The notes below the pieces were generated by a model. That model had not been told where the DNA came from and searched no databases. It saw only the letters and a program-made list of their open reading frames with translations. This document shows, piece by piece, positions 43,840-54,288 of a stretch of DNA of 64,000 nt (the first letter of the stretch is position 1; each line of letters starts with the position of its first letter). Made by a program: the position numbers and the translations under genes. Location: the NCBI GenBank assembly GCA_947561585.1, contig CANNZV010000509.1, positions 186,001 to 250,000 on the forward strand. Direction: 5' to 3'. Source of the DNA: Caprella mutica (taxonomy: Eukaryota; Arthropoda; Malacostraca; Amphipoda; Caprellidae).

Positions 43840-44025
43840 TGATATAATTCACATCTAACCCATACCATATAAAGAGCCTGACCTAAATAATATAATTCAT
43901 ATATAATATAATTCATATCTAGCCTAAACCTTATAAAGAGCCTGAGCTAAAATATATATTTATCATACTATAATTCATATCTAATCCATACCTAATAAAG
44001 AGCCTGAGCTAAAATAAGTATATAA
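43840..44025 (+). repeat. About 65-bp repeat, three copies
   Basis: TATAATTCATATCTAACCC, ATACC and TATAAAGAGCCTGAGCTAAA recur three times with variable AT-rich spacers. Confidence 0.75.
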
Positions 44026-44345
44026 AGCAATAAGATGAAATCAAGTTTAATCAGCAAAAGAGGTCTGAAGTCCCTCAAGTAAACCTCTTCCGAATCAATT
44101 ACTGTAAAGAAAATAAAAAGAGGGCGCAACAGTTCTTTTTCATCCTTTTCCCTCACTGGAAATAACACTCTTAGTAACCTTTTAAGTAAGATTGTAATGT
44201 TCAACATTTACCATTTCAAGAACGGTAATATCATTAAACAATTTGGGAATCTAACGTTCAAATTTCAAATGCCGGTTGACTTTAATTCAGTTACCAGACG
44301 TCTAATATGTTCCTCAATCATTTCTAGATGAAATTAGACGTTCTG

Positions 44346-44752
44346 TAGGGTACGTTACGAATTATCGGTCAGTTCCACATTTACGGTCACATAAGAAAAA
44401 TCGATACAATAATTATTATTAAACTTTTAAACTATTTTATTACACTATTCATGATACCAGCAGGTATCATGAATACTGATAATAATAACGAGTTAAATGC
44501 AGGTATCATGGATACTGATAATAATAACGAGTTAAATGCAGGTATCATGGATACTGAGTATAATAACAAGTTAAATGCAAGTATCATGGATACCAATTAA
44601 AATAACGAGTTAAATTCAGGTATCATGGATACTGATTACAATAACGAGTTAAATGCAGGCATCATGGATACCAATAAATTTAAAAAATAAATACCCTTTT
44701 TTTACATATTACCGAAGATGTTGAACTGACCGATAATTCGTAACCTACCCTA
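44346..44752. mobile_element. Family A element carrying an internal minisatellite
   Basis: TAGGGTACGTTACGAATTAT ... ATTCGTAACCTACCCTA, TA-flanked, 407 bp, about twice the usual size. The extra length is a tandem array at about 44460-44690: six units of roughly 40 bp, AGGTATCATGGATACTGATA, ATAATAACGAG and TTAAATGC, each a half of the family core palindrome plus its AT-rich neighbour. The TIRs on both sides are well preserved. Confidence 0.93.
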
Positions 44753-44799
44753 CCATCTTTTGGAAGAAATGCTTTAGATCTCTTTTTCGTAACGTATCT

Positions 44800-45000
44800 C
44801 TACTTTAAGTCTGCTGGCGGAGAATAAACATCGTCAGAACTCGACGCAACATCGCGCTGCTCATTCTTGTGCCGGCGGTAGCTGTCTCAATTTGGGTATC
44901 ACTTGTTGCTTCCGAGTACAATGAAATGGTAGAGAGAGAGATCTCTTGCTGACGTTGCACAAATAAAAGAAAAAGAGGCACCAACAACCTTTAAATTCAT
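44800..45000 (-). other. CG-richer island with coding-like but broken frame
   Basis: From an ATG at 45000 the minus strand reads MNLKVVGASFSFICATSA (signal-peptide-like) for 33 codons to TGA. After a second TGA three codons on, the same frame stays open for 28 codons to TAG at 44800, with coding-like composition. GTGATACCC...TTGAGACAG between them is 21 bp, GT-AG and a multiple of three, but far too short for an animal intron. Another frame (44805-44987) is open for 60 codons. It is either a broken gene fragment or chance in CG-richer DNA. Confidence 0.2.
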
Positions 45001-45212
45001 TTCACTAACAAAATATTTCTACATTCATATTATTAATGGTAAAATATTGTTTCACAATGAAAACTTACTGGGATTTTTTTTACAATTCAATATGAAATAT
45101 ATTGTTTATTCATTTTCATGAAATAACTCACAATATAATTATGATAAATTTTAGCTATGGCAGCATCACAGCAGCCAGGGGTTCGATTCCTGACGAAATT
45201 ACAGTGAAAACT

Positions 45213-45295
45213 CCCTGAGTTATGAAGTTCTGAGTTATGAAGCACTCGAGTAATGAAGGACCTGAGTTATGAAATGCACCTGAGTTATGAAGTAT
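45213..45295 (+). repeat. Short repeat of CCTGAGTTATGAAG
   Basis: Five imperfect copies of a 14-18 bp unit (CTGAGTTATGAAG) with short irregular spacers. Confidence 0.8.
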
Positions 45296-45391
45296 TTTCT
45301 ATGATTATATTATAGAAAACGATATAAGTCAAGAATTACGTCATATTCATCACAATGAAGATAGTTTTCTAAAAAATTTAATTAAAGATAA

Positions 45392-45720
45392 TTATCTAGT
45401 GCAGTATCTAAAATATATAATTTCTCTGAAAGTGTCAAAATAAGCCTCTTTTGCACTTTTCACAGTGTTTTCTTCACGAATACACTTACAGGAAGTTACA
45501 GCTGGTATAACCTGTCTCTCTATTCGGGGTACAGCTAGTGCGATTTCAGGCCATTCAGTAATGGCAATTGTGTCTACGGCGACTTGAAATCTTGCAAGAG
45601 CGTTCGTTCGCGTTCCCTTCAAATTCGGGCGCCGCAAATTGATTCATTCGGAAAATGAATTGAATGGAAAAAATTACCGAGGGAAATTGGACGCGTAGTG
45701 CGAGGTTGGAATGAAATTAA
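45392..45720 (-). other. CG-rich island with 81-codon frame
   Basis: 45590-45715 has the highest density of CG dinucleotides in the window (GCGGCGCCCG, GAACGCGAACGAACGC, ACGCGTCC). A minus-strand ATG frame at 45392-45637 contains RFQVAVDTIAITEWPEIALA. No domain is recognised. It could be a first exon or promoter-proximal sequence. The frame contains a TGTAAGTG donor-like site. Confidence 0.2.
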
Positions 45721-45812
45721 ATTCATTTTGCGTTTTACCTTAATAACTAATTTAATAAAGTGTGTGAATTTGTAACTTAAAGTATAAGCAGTATTAATTT
45801 ATTGTATATAAT

Positions 45813-46685
45813 ATTGCAAAGCAGTGCCCCGTCTATTGCAAAGCAGTACCCCATCTATTGCAAAGCAGTGCCCCATCTATTGCAAAGCAGTACCCCATCT
45901 ATTGCAAAGCAGTACCCCATCTATTGTAAAGCAGTACCCCATCTATTGCAAAGCAGTACCCCATCTATTGCAAAGCAGTGCCCAATCTATTGCAAAGCAG
46001 TACCCCATCTATTGTAAAGCATTACCCCATCTATTGTAAAGCAGTACCCCATCTATTGCAAAGCAGTACCCCATCTATTGCAAAGCAGTGCCCAATCTAT
46101 TGCAAAGCAGTACCCCATCTATTGCAAAGCATTACCCCATCTATTGCAAAGCAGTACCCCATCTATTGCAAAGCAGTACCCCATCTATTGCAAAGCAGTA
46201 CCCCATCTATTGTAAAGCAGTACCCCATCTATTGCAAAGCAGTACCCCATCTATTGCAAAGCAGTGCCCAATCTATTGCAAAGCAGTACCCCATCTATTG
46301 TAAAGCATTACCCCATCTATTGCAAAGCAGTACCCCATCTATTGCAAAGCAGTACCCCATCTATTGTAAAGCATTACCCCATCTATTGCAAAGCAGTACC
46401 CCATCTATTGCAAAGCAGTGCCCCATCCATTGCAAAGCAGTACCCCATCTATTGTAAAGCGTTACCCCATCTATTGCAAAGCAGTACCCCATCTATTGTA
46501 AAGCATTACTCCATCTATTGCAAAGCAGTACCCCATCTATTGCAAAGCAGTACCCCATCTATTGTAAAGCATTACCCCATCTATTGCAAAGCAGTACCCC
46601 ATCTATTGCAAAGCAGTGCCCCATCCATTGCAAAGCAGTACCCCATCTATTGTAAAGCATTACCCCATCTATTGCAAAGCAGTAC
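45813..46685 (+). repeat. 22-bp minisatellite interrupted by a 4.6-kb element
   Basis: About 40 units of 22 bp: TATTGCAAAGCAGTACCCCA plus two bases, with TATTGTAAAGCATTACCCC and GTGCCCAATC variants in a recurring order, indicating block duplication. The array stops mid-unit at 46685. One more diverged unit (ACCCCATCTATTATAAAAC) follows at 51315, beyond the TIR-bounded segment. Plus-strand frames of up to 179 codons are repeat-derived. Confidence 0.96.
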
Positions 46686-46929
46686 CCCAAGCAACCACAA
46701 TGATTGGCCCCATGTGGGTACTACGTGGTACGCCCACCTGGAAAGAGGTGGGAAAACCATGTGGGGTCTATGTGGGCATTTGGACACTGGTTCTGTGTGG
46801 TGACAATATTGGGTAGCCATGTTAAATCTACGTGGGCCCCACCTGTTTTCAACATGACTACATGGTATTTCAACGTGGGTACTAGGTGGTACCTACATTG
46901 GTATCACGTTTTCCCCAATCCTATTAAAA

Positions 46930-47220
46930 TTTAGAATTAATTAATATTGATTAACACTCCTACCAAAAAAAGGATAATTGATACGAACTGATTTTAGGGA
47001 TAAATATTTAATTTTTAAATGTATCTATAAACAAAACAAAATTTCTAGTTATTTAAAAATATCACAGTCTTCATTATCTATCAAGTTAAGTTATATAAAA
47101 AAATAAAAGAAACCTTACAGCTTTAAGTTATAACAATAAAATGAAAAATTAATAAGGAGCCTAGTAGTATTGACATCTTCGGATCCAAATACCATATTGC
47201 TTATGTTAAAGAGAAAATAA
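46930..47220. other. AT-rich interior of the 4.6-kb element
   Basis: Nothing recognised. Confidence 0.4.
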
Positions 47221-47224
47221 ATAC

Positions 47225-48125
47225 AAGTGACTGGAAAGTAGTTTCATGAACAAATACCCCTTCTCTTCCATTCACCAGACAGCTTCAGGATAGAGCCCCG
47301 CAAAGCTTATTGAAACAATTAATTAATTTAGTAGGTGTTTAACGTCTGCTTCGGAACCAAAGGCCCTATCGCTGACGTCAAAAGGAAATTAAATACAAGG
47401 GACTGGAAGAATAAGTCATAGAGGAAAGTGGCTCCATGAACATAGTCCCTTACCACCGTCGGTGACAATGCTCATGGATGCAGAAAAGCTACTCCGTGAA
47501 TGCAGTCACTTACCAAGGAATGTGACGAAACGGGACACAAGCACCAATGGCTGCACTCACAGATGGAAGAGGAAAATGAAAAGGTGATAGTAAATGAAGC
47601 CACGAACCTACCAAACACAAAAGTCTAAGACCTCGTAGCTAAGGGCATAACCCTAGCGCTATCCTCTAAAATTGCCAGTAGCGTTAAAATAAATGATAAA
47701 CATGAAGAAAGACAATCCATAATCCAAATTACAACAGTTCGGGGCGCAAGGGACGCCACCCCCCTTCTCTTCCATTCAGCACAGACAGCTTCAGATAGAG
47801 CCCCTGGTGGCTGACGAAGCTTATGGATGCAGAAAAGCTACTCCGTGAATAGTCACTTATCAAGGAATGAATGTGATGAAAAGAGACAAGCACCAGTGAC
47901 AGCACTCACTGGCGGAAGTGGAAAATAAAGAGGTGACAGTAAATGAATCCTACGAGCCTACCTAACACAAATTTTTAAATCTCGTGGTTGAAGAACATAA
48001 CCCTAGTGTTATCATCTAAAACTGCAAGTGGTGTTGAAAAAGGATTATCATGGTGAAAATGAAAAAAAAATACTATTCATAATCCAAATTACAACAGTTC
48101 GGGTCACTAGGGACACGATTATATT
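47225..48125. repeat. Dispersed repeat E, about two and a half tandem copies
   Basis: Copy 1 at 47310-47780 has GGTGTTTAACGTCTGCTTCG, ATACAAGGGACTGGAAGAA, CGGTGACAATGCTCATGG, CAGTCACTTACCAAGGAATG and AACCTACCAAACACAAAAG, ending CCAAATTACAACAGTTCGG and CGCAAGGGACGCCACC. Copy 2 at 47780-48125 repeats the second half in the same order. A short fragment at 47225-47305 precedes both. There is no Pol III promoter box or poly-A tail that I can see, so the class is unclear. Confidence 0.85.
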
Positions 48126-48161
48126 CCTTCTTCTCCTCTTCCTGTCCTTTGCTCCTCTAGA

Positions 48162-48252
48162 CTACAGTATAGATCTCTGAAGTTGTGCATCCATTGTCCC
48201 ATAAGATGTCCGTCTCACAGTATCTGGAATTGAAATTGGCTTAGCTATTATT
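48162..48252 (-). other. Candidate terminal exon, minus strand
   Basis: A strong acceptor (ACATCACTAATTTTTGCAG) ends at 48253 on the minus strand. One base then 29 codons follow (contains PISIPDTVRRTSYGTMDAQL) to TAG at 48162. The phase matches a donor at 48595 (GCTAG|GTGAGT), whose upstream frame is open for 22 codons. The exon lies inside the 4.6-kb element, next to E repeats. Coding is unproven. Confidence 0.25.
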
Positions 48253-48594
48253 CTGCAAAAATTAGTGATGTAACAGCTACAAATATATAGCATTGGGTAT
48301 AATAAAAAAATAGAATATACTTTAACCTTATTATTACCTAGTTAAAAAAACTAATGCTCTGAAATTGAAATAAGGTAGCTATAAATCCATAGATTATTGC
48401 ATTCATATTAGAAGTAGCTTTTGAATATTTGGCATCAAGTAACCATGAATAATTGGTGTCTGAATATATTACTAAAAAAACTGAGAGATTGAATTTTGTC
48501 TTTGATTTCAATTATATTTTTCAGTTATTGCTTATTAACTAGCTAGATATTATTGATGATTCATTCATAAGATTATAACTGCTATAATACTCAC

Positions 48595-48787
48595 CTAGCT
48601 TTTTCAATGAAGACTGTACTGTTTATGCTTCCTTGAAAAGATTTTTGAAATGCAGCAATTTAGAATTTTTCTGATGTATAGGTATATCAGTGAAGAGAAC
48701 CCAATTTGTTATTAACATCGCCTTTCGTCATTTAAGGGTAGAAGAGCTGCACTGAAGAAACTCTGAAGCATCTTGACACTGAAAAAG
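48595..48787 (-). other. Candidate internal exon, minus strand
   Basis: Bounded by an acceptor-like TTACTCCTCTTTTTCAG just above 48787 and a consensus donor GTGAGTATT below 48595. No single frame is open across the whole length (an in-frame TAA lies 66 bases before the donor). If real it is either noncoding, as in a lncRNA, or uses an internal acceptor such as ATCTTTTCAAG. Confidence 0.25.
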
Positions 48788-48989
48788 AGGAGTAATATTA
48801 TTACAATTTACAATTGCATAAGCTGTAGCTTTATTATTATTAAATAATATTAACAATACCTATCATATAAATTCAATCCATGCTTTTTTTAAACTGATAC
48901 CAGAAGCGAGTCAATTCCTACTCAAATTACAAAATCAAAAAAACGTATAAACATGAATTTCCATAGCTAGCTACCTTGTTATTACTTAT

Positions 48990-49272
48990 TAGGGCATGCT
49001 ACGAATAATTAGTCAGTTCCACATCTTCGATCATAAGAAAAAACTATTATGTAATAACTAATAATGTAGGTAGATAGCTTATCTACATTTTTATATTAGC
49101 TAATAGGTATCAATAATACCTAGGTATAACACCACGACACATTAATTAATATAAAAATTAAATAATAGCCTAATTATTATAGATATTACCTAGGTACCTA
49201 CCTAGCTAGGTAAAGTTAGTTTTTTCATATGATCGAAGATGTGGAACTGACCGATAATTCGTAACTTACCCG
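48990..49272. mobile_element. Family A element with CTAGGTACC-rich interior
   Basis: TAGGGCATGCTACGAATAAT ... ATTCGTAACTTACCCG. The usual core is altered to AATAGGTATCAATAATACC and a cluster of CTAGGTACCTACCTAG words. Similar words continue outside it to about 49550. Confidence 0.85.
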
Positions 49273-50002
49273 AGGCCGAGTACCAAGATAAATACTACTT
49301 GGTCTAGGCCCTAGGCTAAAGCAATATTGCAAATTTTGCACACAAAAAATGTAAGAGAGTAAATTTAATAATCTTCACATGACTATTGCTAGGCCTACAT
49401 TCATTTTCTTATTATTTATTAGGATACTATATTATCAGAGATCATGTGCCAGTGCACACTGCATATGATCAGCTAGGTACCTACCTACCTAGTTTAGAAA
49501 AAAAGAAAGAGAGATTTAAAATAAACTAGGTAGGTACCTAGTTAATTTGATGAGAAGATAGCAAGGTCATTATATACTTACAGTTAATGATGATAATAGA
49601 GTAGGTAGCGCTGTCACAATAGGAATCATTTCTAGTTAGGTAGTCTGTGTAATATTCAATAATGCTGCAATAAACTTCTGATCGGAAGCAGCCACAGGAA
49701 GCCATCTAGCGGAGGAATTCTACGCAGTTACACTATAACTTCCTTGTTCAAAATGGTGGCGGGTGCACTATTTGAAAGTAATGTCTTGACTATTCTAACT
49801 ATTTTCAATAGCATTGAATGTACGTAGATACTATAATGATTTTGTTCAACAGATAGGTTAATTGTTTTCTCCATATTTGACGATAGCAGCGAACAATTCC
49901 GATTAATAAATTGCACAAAACCTCACTCAACCTCGCACTGTGATTCACAAAACTGAACTGTTGACTTGAGCATTTACAAAATTACTGATTTATTTGACAG
50001 AA
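49273..50002. other. Unique sequence with opposed small frames
   Basis: A minus ATG frame of 62 codons (49728-49916) and, on the plus strand, CAAAATGGTGGCGG at about 49748 (Kozak-like ATG, 24 codons) overlap. TAGGTACCTACC words cluster at 49480-49545. Nothing is assigned. Confidence 0.3.
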
Positions 50003-50213
50003 ACGAATCGTGCGTTTTTGTGTGCGTGACGTCATCAAGGCAGTAGTATTAAATAGAAAATTAAGGACTTACGAGATTAAATAATCAATCAAATCTATTA
50101 TTGCTTTCATATAAAGGGAATAAATTGAAACTATTATAATTATACACCTTTTAGTTGCTTTAAATTTGACTTTCGAGTGTTGCTCTGATGACGTCACGCA
50201 CACTGTGATTCGT
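50003..50213. mobile_element. Foldback with paired CRE palindromes
   Basis: A perfect 18-bp inverted repeat, GTGTGCGTGACGTCATCA at 50020-50037 and its complement at 50186-50203, with ACGAATC and GATTCGT beyond it on both sides, bounds 211 bp. Each arm contains TGACGTCA, the cAMP-response element. No clear target duplication is seen. It could be a small TIR element or a symmetric promoter region. Confidence 0.65.
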
Positions 50214-51080
50214 TAAGGTATCTCGTTAAGGCATATGTAGCTAATCTCGCGCGGGGTTTAAATATAGTTTACAAGAAATAATTGATGATTAAAACTTTTA
50301 GACTTTGATCATTTCATATAGAAAGTTTATCATAGTTGATTATAACCATTATCCTTTCGCTAGAATAATTTTAATGTATTTTCTTTAATTTGTTTATATA
50401 TTTAAGTTCAGTACCTTTAGCCCTAACACCCTTGCAAGTCTAGGTAGCAATAATTATAATTATAAATCTAAAAGATTTGATTAATGTTGATTGTTGGCTT
50501 ATCATAATGAAATTTTGATATAAGACTAATATAATTATAATCTATTTTTCTGAAAATATCAGTGAATATCCATGTATTGTAAATATTCATGTGCACAATA
50601 TGATAGATTATAAAATTTATAATTAAAATTATACCTAGGTAATTTTGAATATGAAATTGTACATTCATTGATAATTTTGTTGAAAAGATTCATACAAAAG
50701 TATGAGAAAAAAGTTATTCATCCCAATTATCTATATTAAATTTTGTTCACTAATAATATTTCAATGATACAAATTGATTGAGGAGCAAAACATAAAAAAC
50801 AGTAGGGTTCACACACAAGCTCTTGTATAAATTCCGCAATACGCGGGACCTAGCTATTCGACAATACCTAGTATATTTTATTATAACATGAATATAATAA
50901 AATAACGACAAGTATTGCATTTCCTGCAATATATTAATTCATATTACAGCAAAAAGTAAGTGTCAAATAATTTCAATAATTTGAAATATAAATATAAGTA
51001 TATTGTATAATATAAATATAAGATGGAAATTATATGGTAATTTATTTTATTTTGATTGAAATATTAAATATAAAACAATT
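50214..51080. other. AT-rich interior, nothing seen
   Basis: Non-repetitive AT-rich sequence up to the right subterminal region of the 4.6-kb element. Confidence 0.4.
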
Positions 51081-51343
51081 ATGAAAATATATATTAACCA
51101 CAGAAACGTCACATTGTTACCATGTTGGTACGACATTGAAATTCAACCTTATGGGGCTGTCACATCTCCCCCACGTGGGTGCTACCTGCCATTTCGACTG
51201 AAGGAAAAGACACATTGGGCCCATGTAGTGCCCATATTGTTTTACCATATGCCATGTTCAACCCACTAACCCATGTAGTGCCCACATGGGGCCAACATAG
51301 ACTGGTTGCTTGGGACCCCATCTATTATAAAACAATACGCCAA

Positions 51344-51737
51344 CTGTAGACCATCTGTTAAATTTTCCAAGAGTTTATTTTCCACTATTATACGGATAAG
51401 CTTAAACTAAAGTAAAATGTTATGAAATGTAAAAAAATATCGAATCTTCATCAAAAGGAAATTCTGAAAGCTTATAGCTTGGTCAAACATTTTGCCTTAG
51501 GTCAAATTGACCCTCTTAGCTAGTCCCTTTGACCCGAACCAACTCGGTATGACCCTGCACACAAATAATGATTTTCCTTTATTAAATTAAATACAATTAA
51601 GTTCACAGCTGGCCAAGAAAAAAGTACCATTCTAATTCTCCTACAACTAACGAAAATATATTCAGAGTCTGCTAGAAAAATGAGGTAATTGGGAGGAATG
51701 AAAAGTTAGCGTCGCTCCATTGCCTTCATAGATTAAG
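51344..51737. other. Unique spacer
   Basis: No gene or repeat recognised between the end of the 22-bp array remnant and the next array. Confidence 0.4.
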
Positions 51738-52560
51738 TACAGTCTTTACTAAAAGTAAAGGGAGTACAGTCTTTACTAAAAGTAAAGGGAGTACAGTCTT
51801 TACTAAAAGTAAAGGGAGTACAGTCTTTACTAAAAGTAAAGGGAGTACAGTTTTTACTAAAAGTAAAGGGAGTACAGTCTTTACTAAAAGTAAAGGGAGT
51901 ACAGTCTTTACTAAAAGTAAAGGGAGTACAGTCTTTACTAAAAGTAAAGGGAGTACAGTCTTTACTAAAAGTAAAGGGAGTACAGTCTTTACTAAAAGTA
52001 AAGGGAGTACAGTCTTTACTAAAAGTAAAGGGAGTACAGTCTTTACTAAAAGTAAAGGGAGTACAGTCTTTACTAAAAGTAAAGGGAGTACAGTCTTTAG
52101 TAAAAGTAAAGGGAGCACAGTCTTTACTAAAAGTAAAGGGAGTACAGTCTTTACTAAAAGTAAAGGGAGTGCAGTCTTTACTAAAAGTAAAGAGTGTACA
52201 GTCTTTACTAAAAGTAAAGGGAGTGCAGTCTTTACTAAAAGTAAAGGGAGAACAGTCTTTACTAAAAGTAAAGGGAGTACAGTCTTTACTAAAAGTAAAG
52301 GGAGTACAGTCTTTACTAAAAGTAAAGGGAGTGCAGTCTTTACTAAAAGTAAAGGGAGTACAGTCTTTACTAAGAGTAAAGGGAGTACAGTCTTTACTAA
52401 AAGTAAAGGGAGTACAGTCTTTACTAAAAGTAAAGGGAGTACAGTCTTTACTAAGAGTAAAGGGAGTGTAGTCTTTACTAAAAGTAAAGGGTGTACAGTA
52501 TTTACTAAAAGTAAAGGGAGTGACTGTACAGTCTTTACTAAAAGTAAAGACTAAAAGTAA
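51738..52560. repeat. 27-bp minisatellite, self-complementary unit
   Basis: About 30 units of 27 bp: AGTACAGTCTTTACTAAAAG and TAAAGGG. CTTTACTAAAAGTAAAG in each unit is a hairpin with a 7-bp stem. The array is extremely homogeneous, so it expanded or was homogenised recently. Since 27 is divisible by three, long frames persist on both strands (306 and 130 codons minus, 100 plus); none is credible. Confidence 0.97.
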
Positions 52561-52884
52561 AGACTGTACTAAAAATAAGACAGTATAAGTTTTAAATATG
52601 ATCGCAGTGAAAATTACAAACAGAGCAAAAATATTACTAAATAGTACATGCAATTAGCAACAGAAACACTATGCGCTTTAGTACACAATGCAGACTGTTC
52701 TAAAAATATACTAAAAATGAAATTTGATCCATTGTTTTCTTGTTTAAATAAAGTGCTCTTTCCACAGTGAGTACATCTCAATGTTCATATTTGGATGTTT
52801 TATTAATGACAACCCATTGAGATTTTCATCATGTATATAAATCACATCTGGTAATTATTATTAATATAAATTTATTGTATATCA
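52561..52884. other. Unique AT-rich spacer
   Basis: Nothing recognised. Confidence 0.4.
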
Positions 52885-53608
52885 GAATATTATAGTATAG
52901 TACCAGAATATTAAAGTATAGTACCAGAAATTATAGTATAGTACCAGAAATTATAGTATAGTAGCAGAATATTATAGTATAGTACCAGAATATTATAGCA
53001 TAGTACCAGAATATTATAGTTTAGTACCAGAATGTTATAGTTTAGTACCAGAATGTTATAGTTTAGTACCAGAATATTATAGCATAGTACCAGAATGTTA
53101 TAGTTTAGTACCAGAATATTATAGTTTAGTACCAGAATGTTATAGTTTAGTACCAGAATATTATAGCATAGTACCAGAATGTTATAGTTTAGTACCAGAA
53201 TATTATAGTTTAGTACCAGAATGTTATAGTTTAGTACCAGAATATTATAGTTTAGTACCAGAATAGTATAGCATAGTACCAGAATATTATAGTATAGTAC
53301 CAGAATATTATAGTATAGTACCAGAATATTATAGTTTAGTACCAGAATATTATAGTATAGTACCAGAATATTATAGCATAGTACCAGAATAGTATAGCAT
53401 AGTACCAGAATAGTATAGCATAGTACCAGAATAGTATAGCATAGTACCAGAATATTATAGCATAGTACCAGAATATTATAGTATAGTACCAGAATATTAT
53501 AGTATAGTACCAGAATATTATAGTATAGTACCAGAATATTATAGTATAGTACCAGAATATTATAGTTTAGTACCAGAATATTATATTATAGTACCAGAAA
53601 TTATAGTA
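52885..53608 (+). repeat. 21-bp minisatellite
   Basis: About 34 units of TAGTACCAGAATATTATAGT plus one base. Variation is limited to TTTAG, CATAG or TATAG before TACC and to TATTATAG, TGTTATAG or TAGTATAG. Units of like type cluster (TTTAG in the middle, CATAG near 53400). Confidence 0.96.
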
Positions 53609-53867
53609 TCAGAGAAAGATCAGCTCACTTTGATAATTTTCAGGGAAGGTACTTGAGAATTTTAAACCTCAGACCTTTTGAAAATAGACCGAGACTATTT
53701 AGTAGGCTGGCTCTATGCTGAGGATTTTCTATTGAAAATTCAAGACTGAACGAAGAGGCTTTCCCCATTATATTTGTAGGCCTGGGGAAAATGCGCGGAT
53801 TTAGCGCAGAGAGGCAGGCCTATTTCTGAATATATTATCACTAGAACAGCCAACCAGTCAATTTGAC
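53609..53867. other. Unique spacer
   Basis: Balanced composition at 53640-53820. No gene recognised. Confidence 0.4.
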
Positions 53868-54012
53868 TTCTTTTTACTTTTTGACTTCATTTTACTTTTT
53901 GACTTCTTTTTACTTTTTGACTTCATTTTACTTTTTGACTTCTTTTTACTTTTTGACTTCTTTTTACTTTTTGACTTCTTTTTACTTCTTTTTACTTTTT
54001 ACTTCTTTTTAG
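53868..54012 (+). repeat. 18-bp minisatellite
   Basis: About eight units of TTTTTGACTTCTTTTTAC with a TTTTACTTC variant, ending next to a family A element. Confidence 0.93.
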
Positions 54013-54049
54013 TATTACGAAACGGTATTATTCATTATTCAAATTAGTA

Positions 54050-54188
54050 CCTCAATTATATTCTGGTATCCATGGTACCTGCACGTATCATGGATACCAA
54101 TTAAAATGAAAGATAAATATTATTATATATTTCTTCTTAATACATGATCGAAAATGTGGAACCGGCCAATAGCTCGGAACTCACCCTA
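54050..54188. mobile_element. Family A element, left arm lost
   Basis: Complete core GGTATCCATGGTACCTGCAC with its inverse, and right arm GATCGAAAATGTGGAACCGG ... CGGAACTCACCCTA. The missing left arm would lie where the 18-bp array now ends. Confidence 0.82.
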
Positions 54189-54288
54189 ATTATTAAACAG
54201 TGCTATCTAATAATAATAATTTTTATATCGTTTTTTTCTTATATGACCGAAGATGTAGTACTGACCGATAATTCTTAACTCATCCTAT
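54188..54288. mobile_element. Family A right half, CAGTGCTATC subfamily
   Basis: AACAGTGCTATCTAATAATA, ATTTTTATATCG, then ATGACCGAAGATGTAGTACT ... AACTCATCCTA. It shares the loop CAGTGCTATCTAATAA with the copy at 7080. It abuts the preceding copy. Confidence 0.82.

Larger units (their letters stand above)
46686..51314. mobile_element. 4.6-kb TIR-bounded insertion in the 22-bp array
   Basis: The left end CCCAAGCAACCA, 7 bp, TGGCCCCATGTGGG and (T)ACTACGTGG is matched in inverse at the right end by CCCAAGCAACCA, 8 bp, TGGCCCCATGTGGG and (C)ACTACATGG. Inside each end lie further words of the type CATGTGGG, ACGTGGG and GGGCACTACATGGG over about 230 bp, like subterminal transposase-binding repeats. 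The 22-bp array is cut at AC (46684) and resumes with ACCCCATCTATT at 51315, so the empty site can be read. No transposase frame is visible. The family is not recognised. The interior holds E repeats, a family A copy, a CRE foldback and candidate exons. Confidence 0.78.

Noticed and set aside
45155..45195. tRNA gene or tRNA-derived SINE head (GGTTCGATTCC at 45180-45190 matches a Pol III B box; TAGCTATGG upstream is A-box-like)
   Set aside because: The T-stem does not pair properly, the box spacing is too short and no cloverleaf can be folded. At most a chance match or a tRNA relic.
51726..52653. 306-codon minus frame with a TPFTFSKDC repeat and a hydrophobic start
   Set aside because: The unit is 27 bp, so any stop-free frame persists. 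The opposite strand and a second frame are equally open, and the start lies in ordinary AT-rich sequence.
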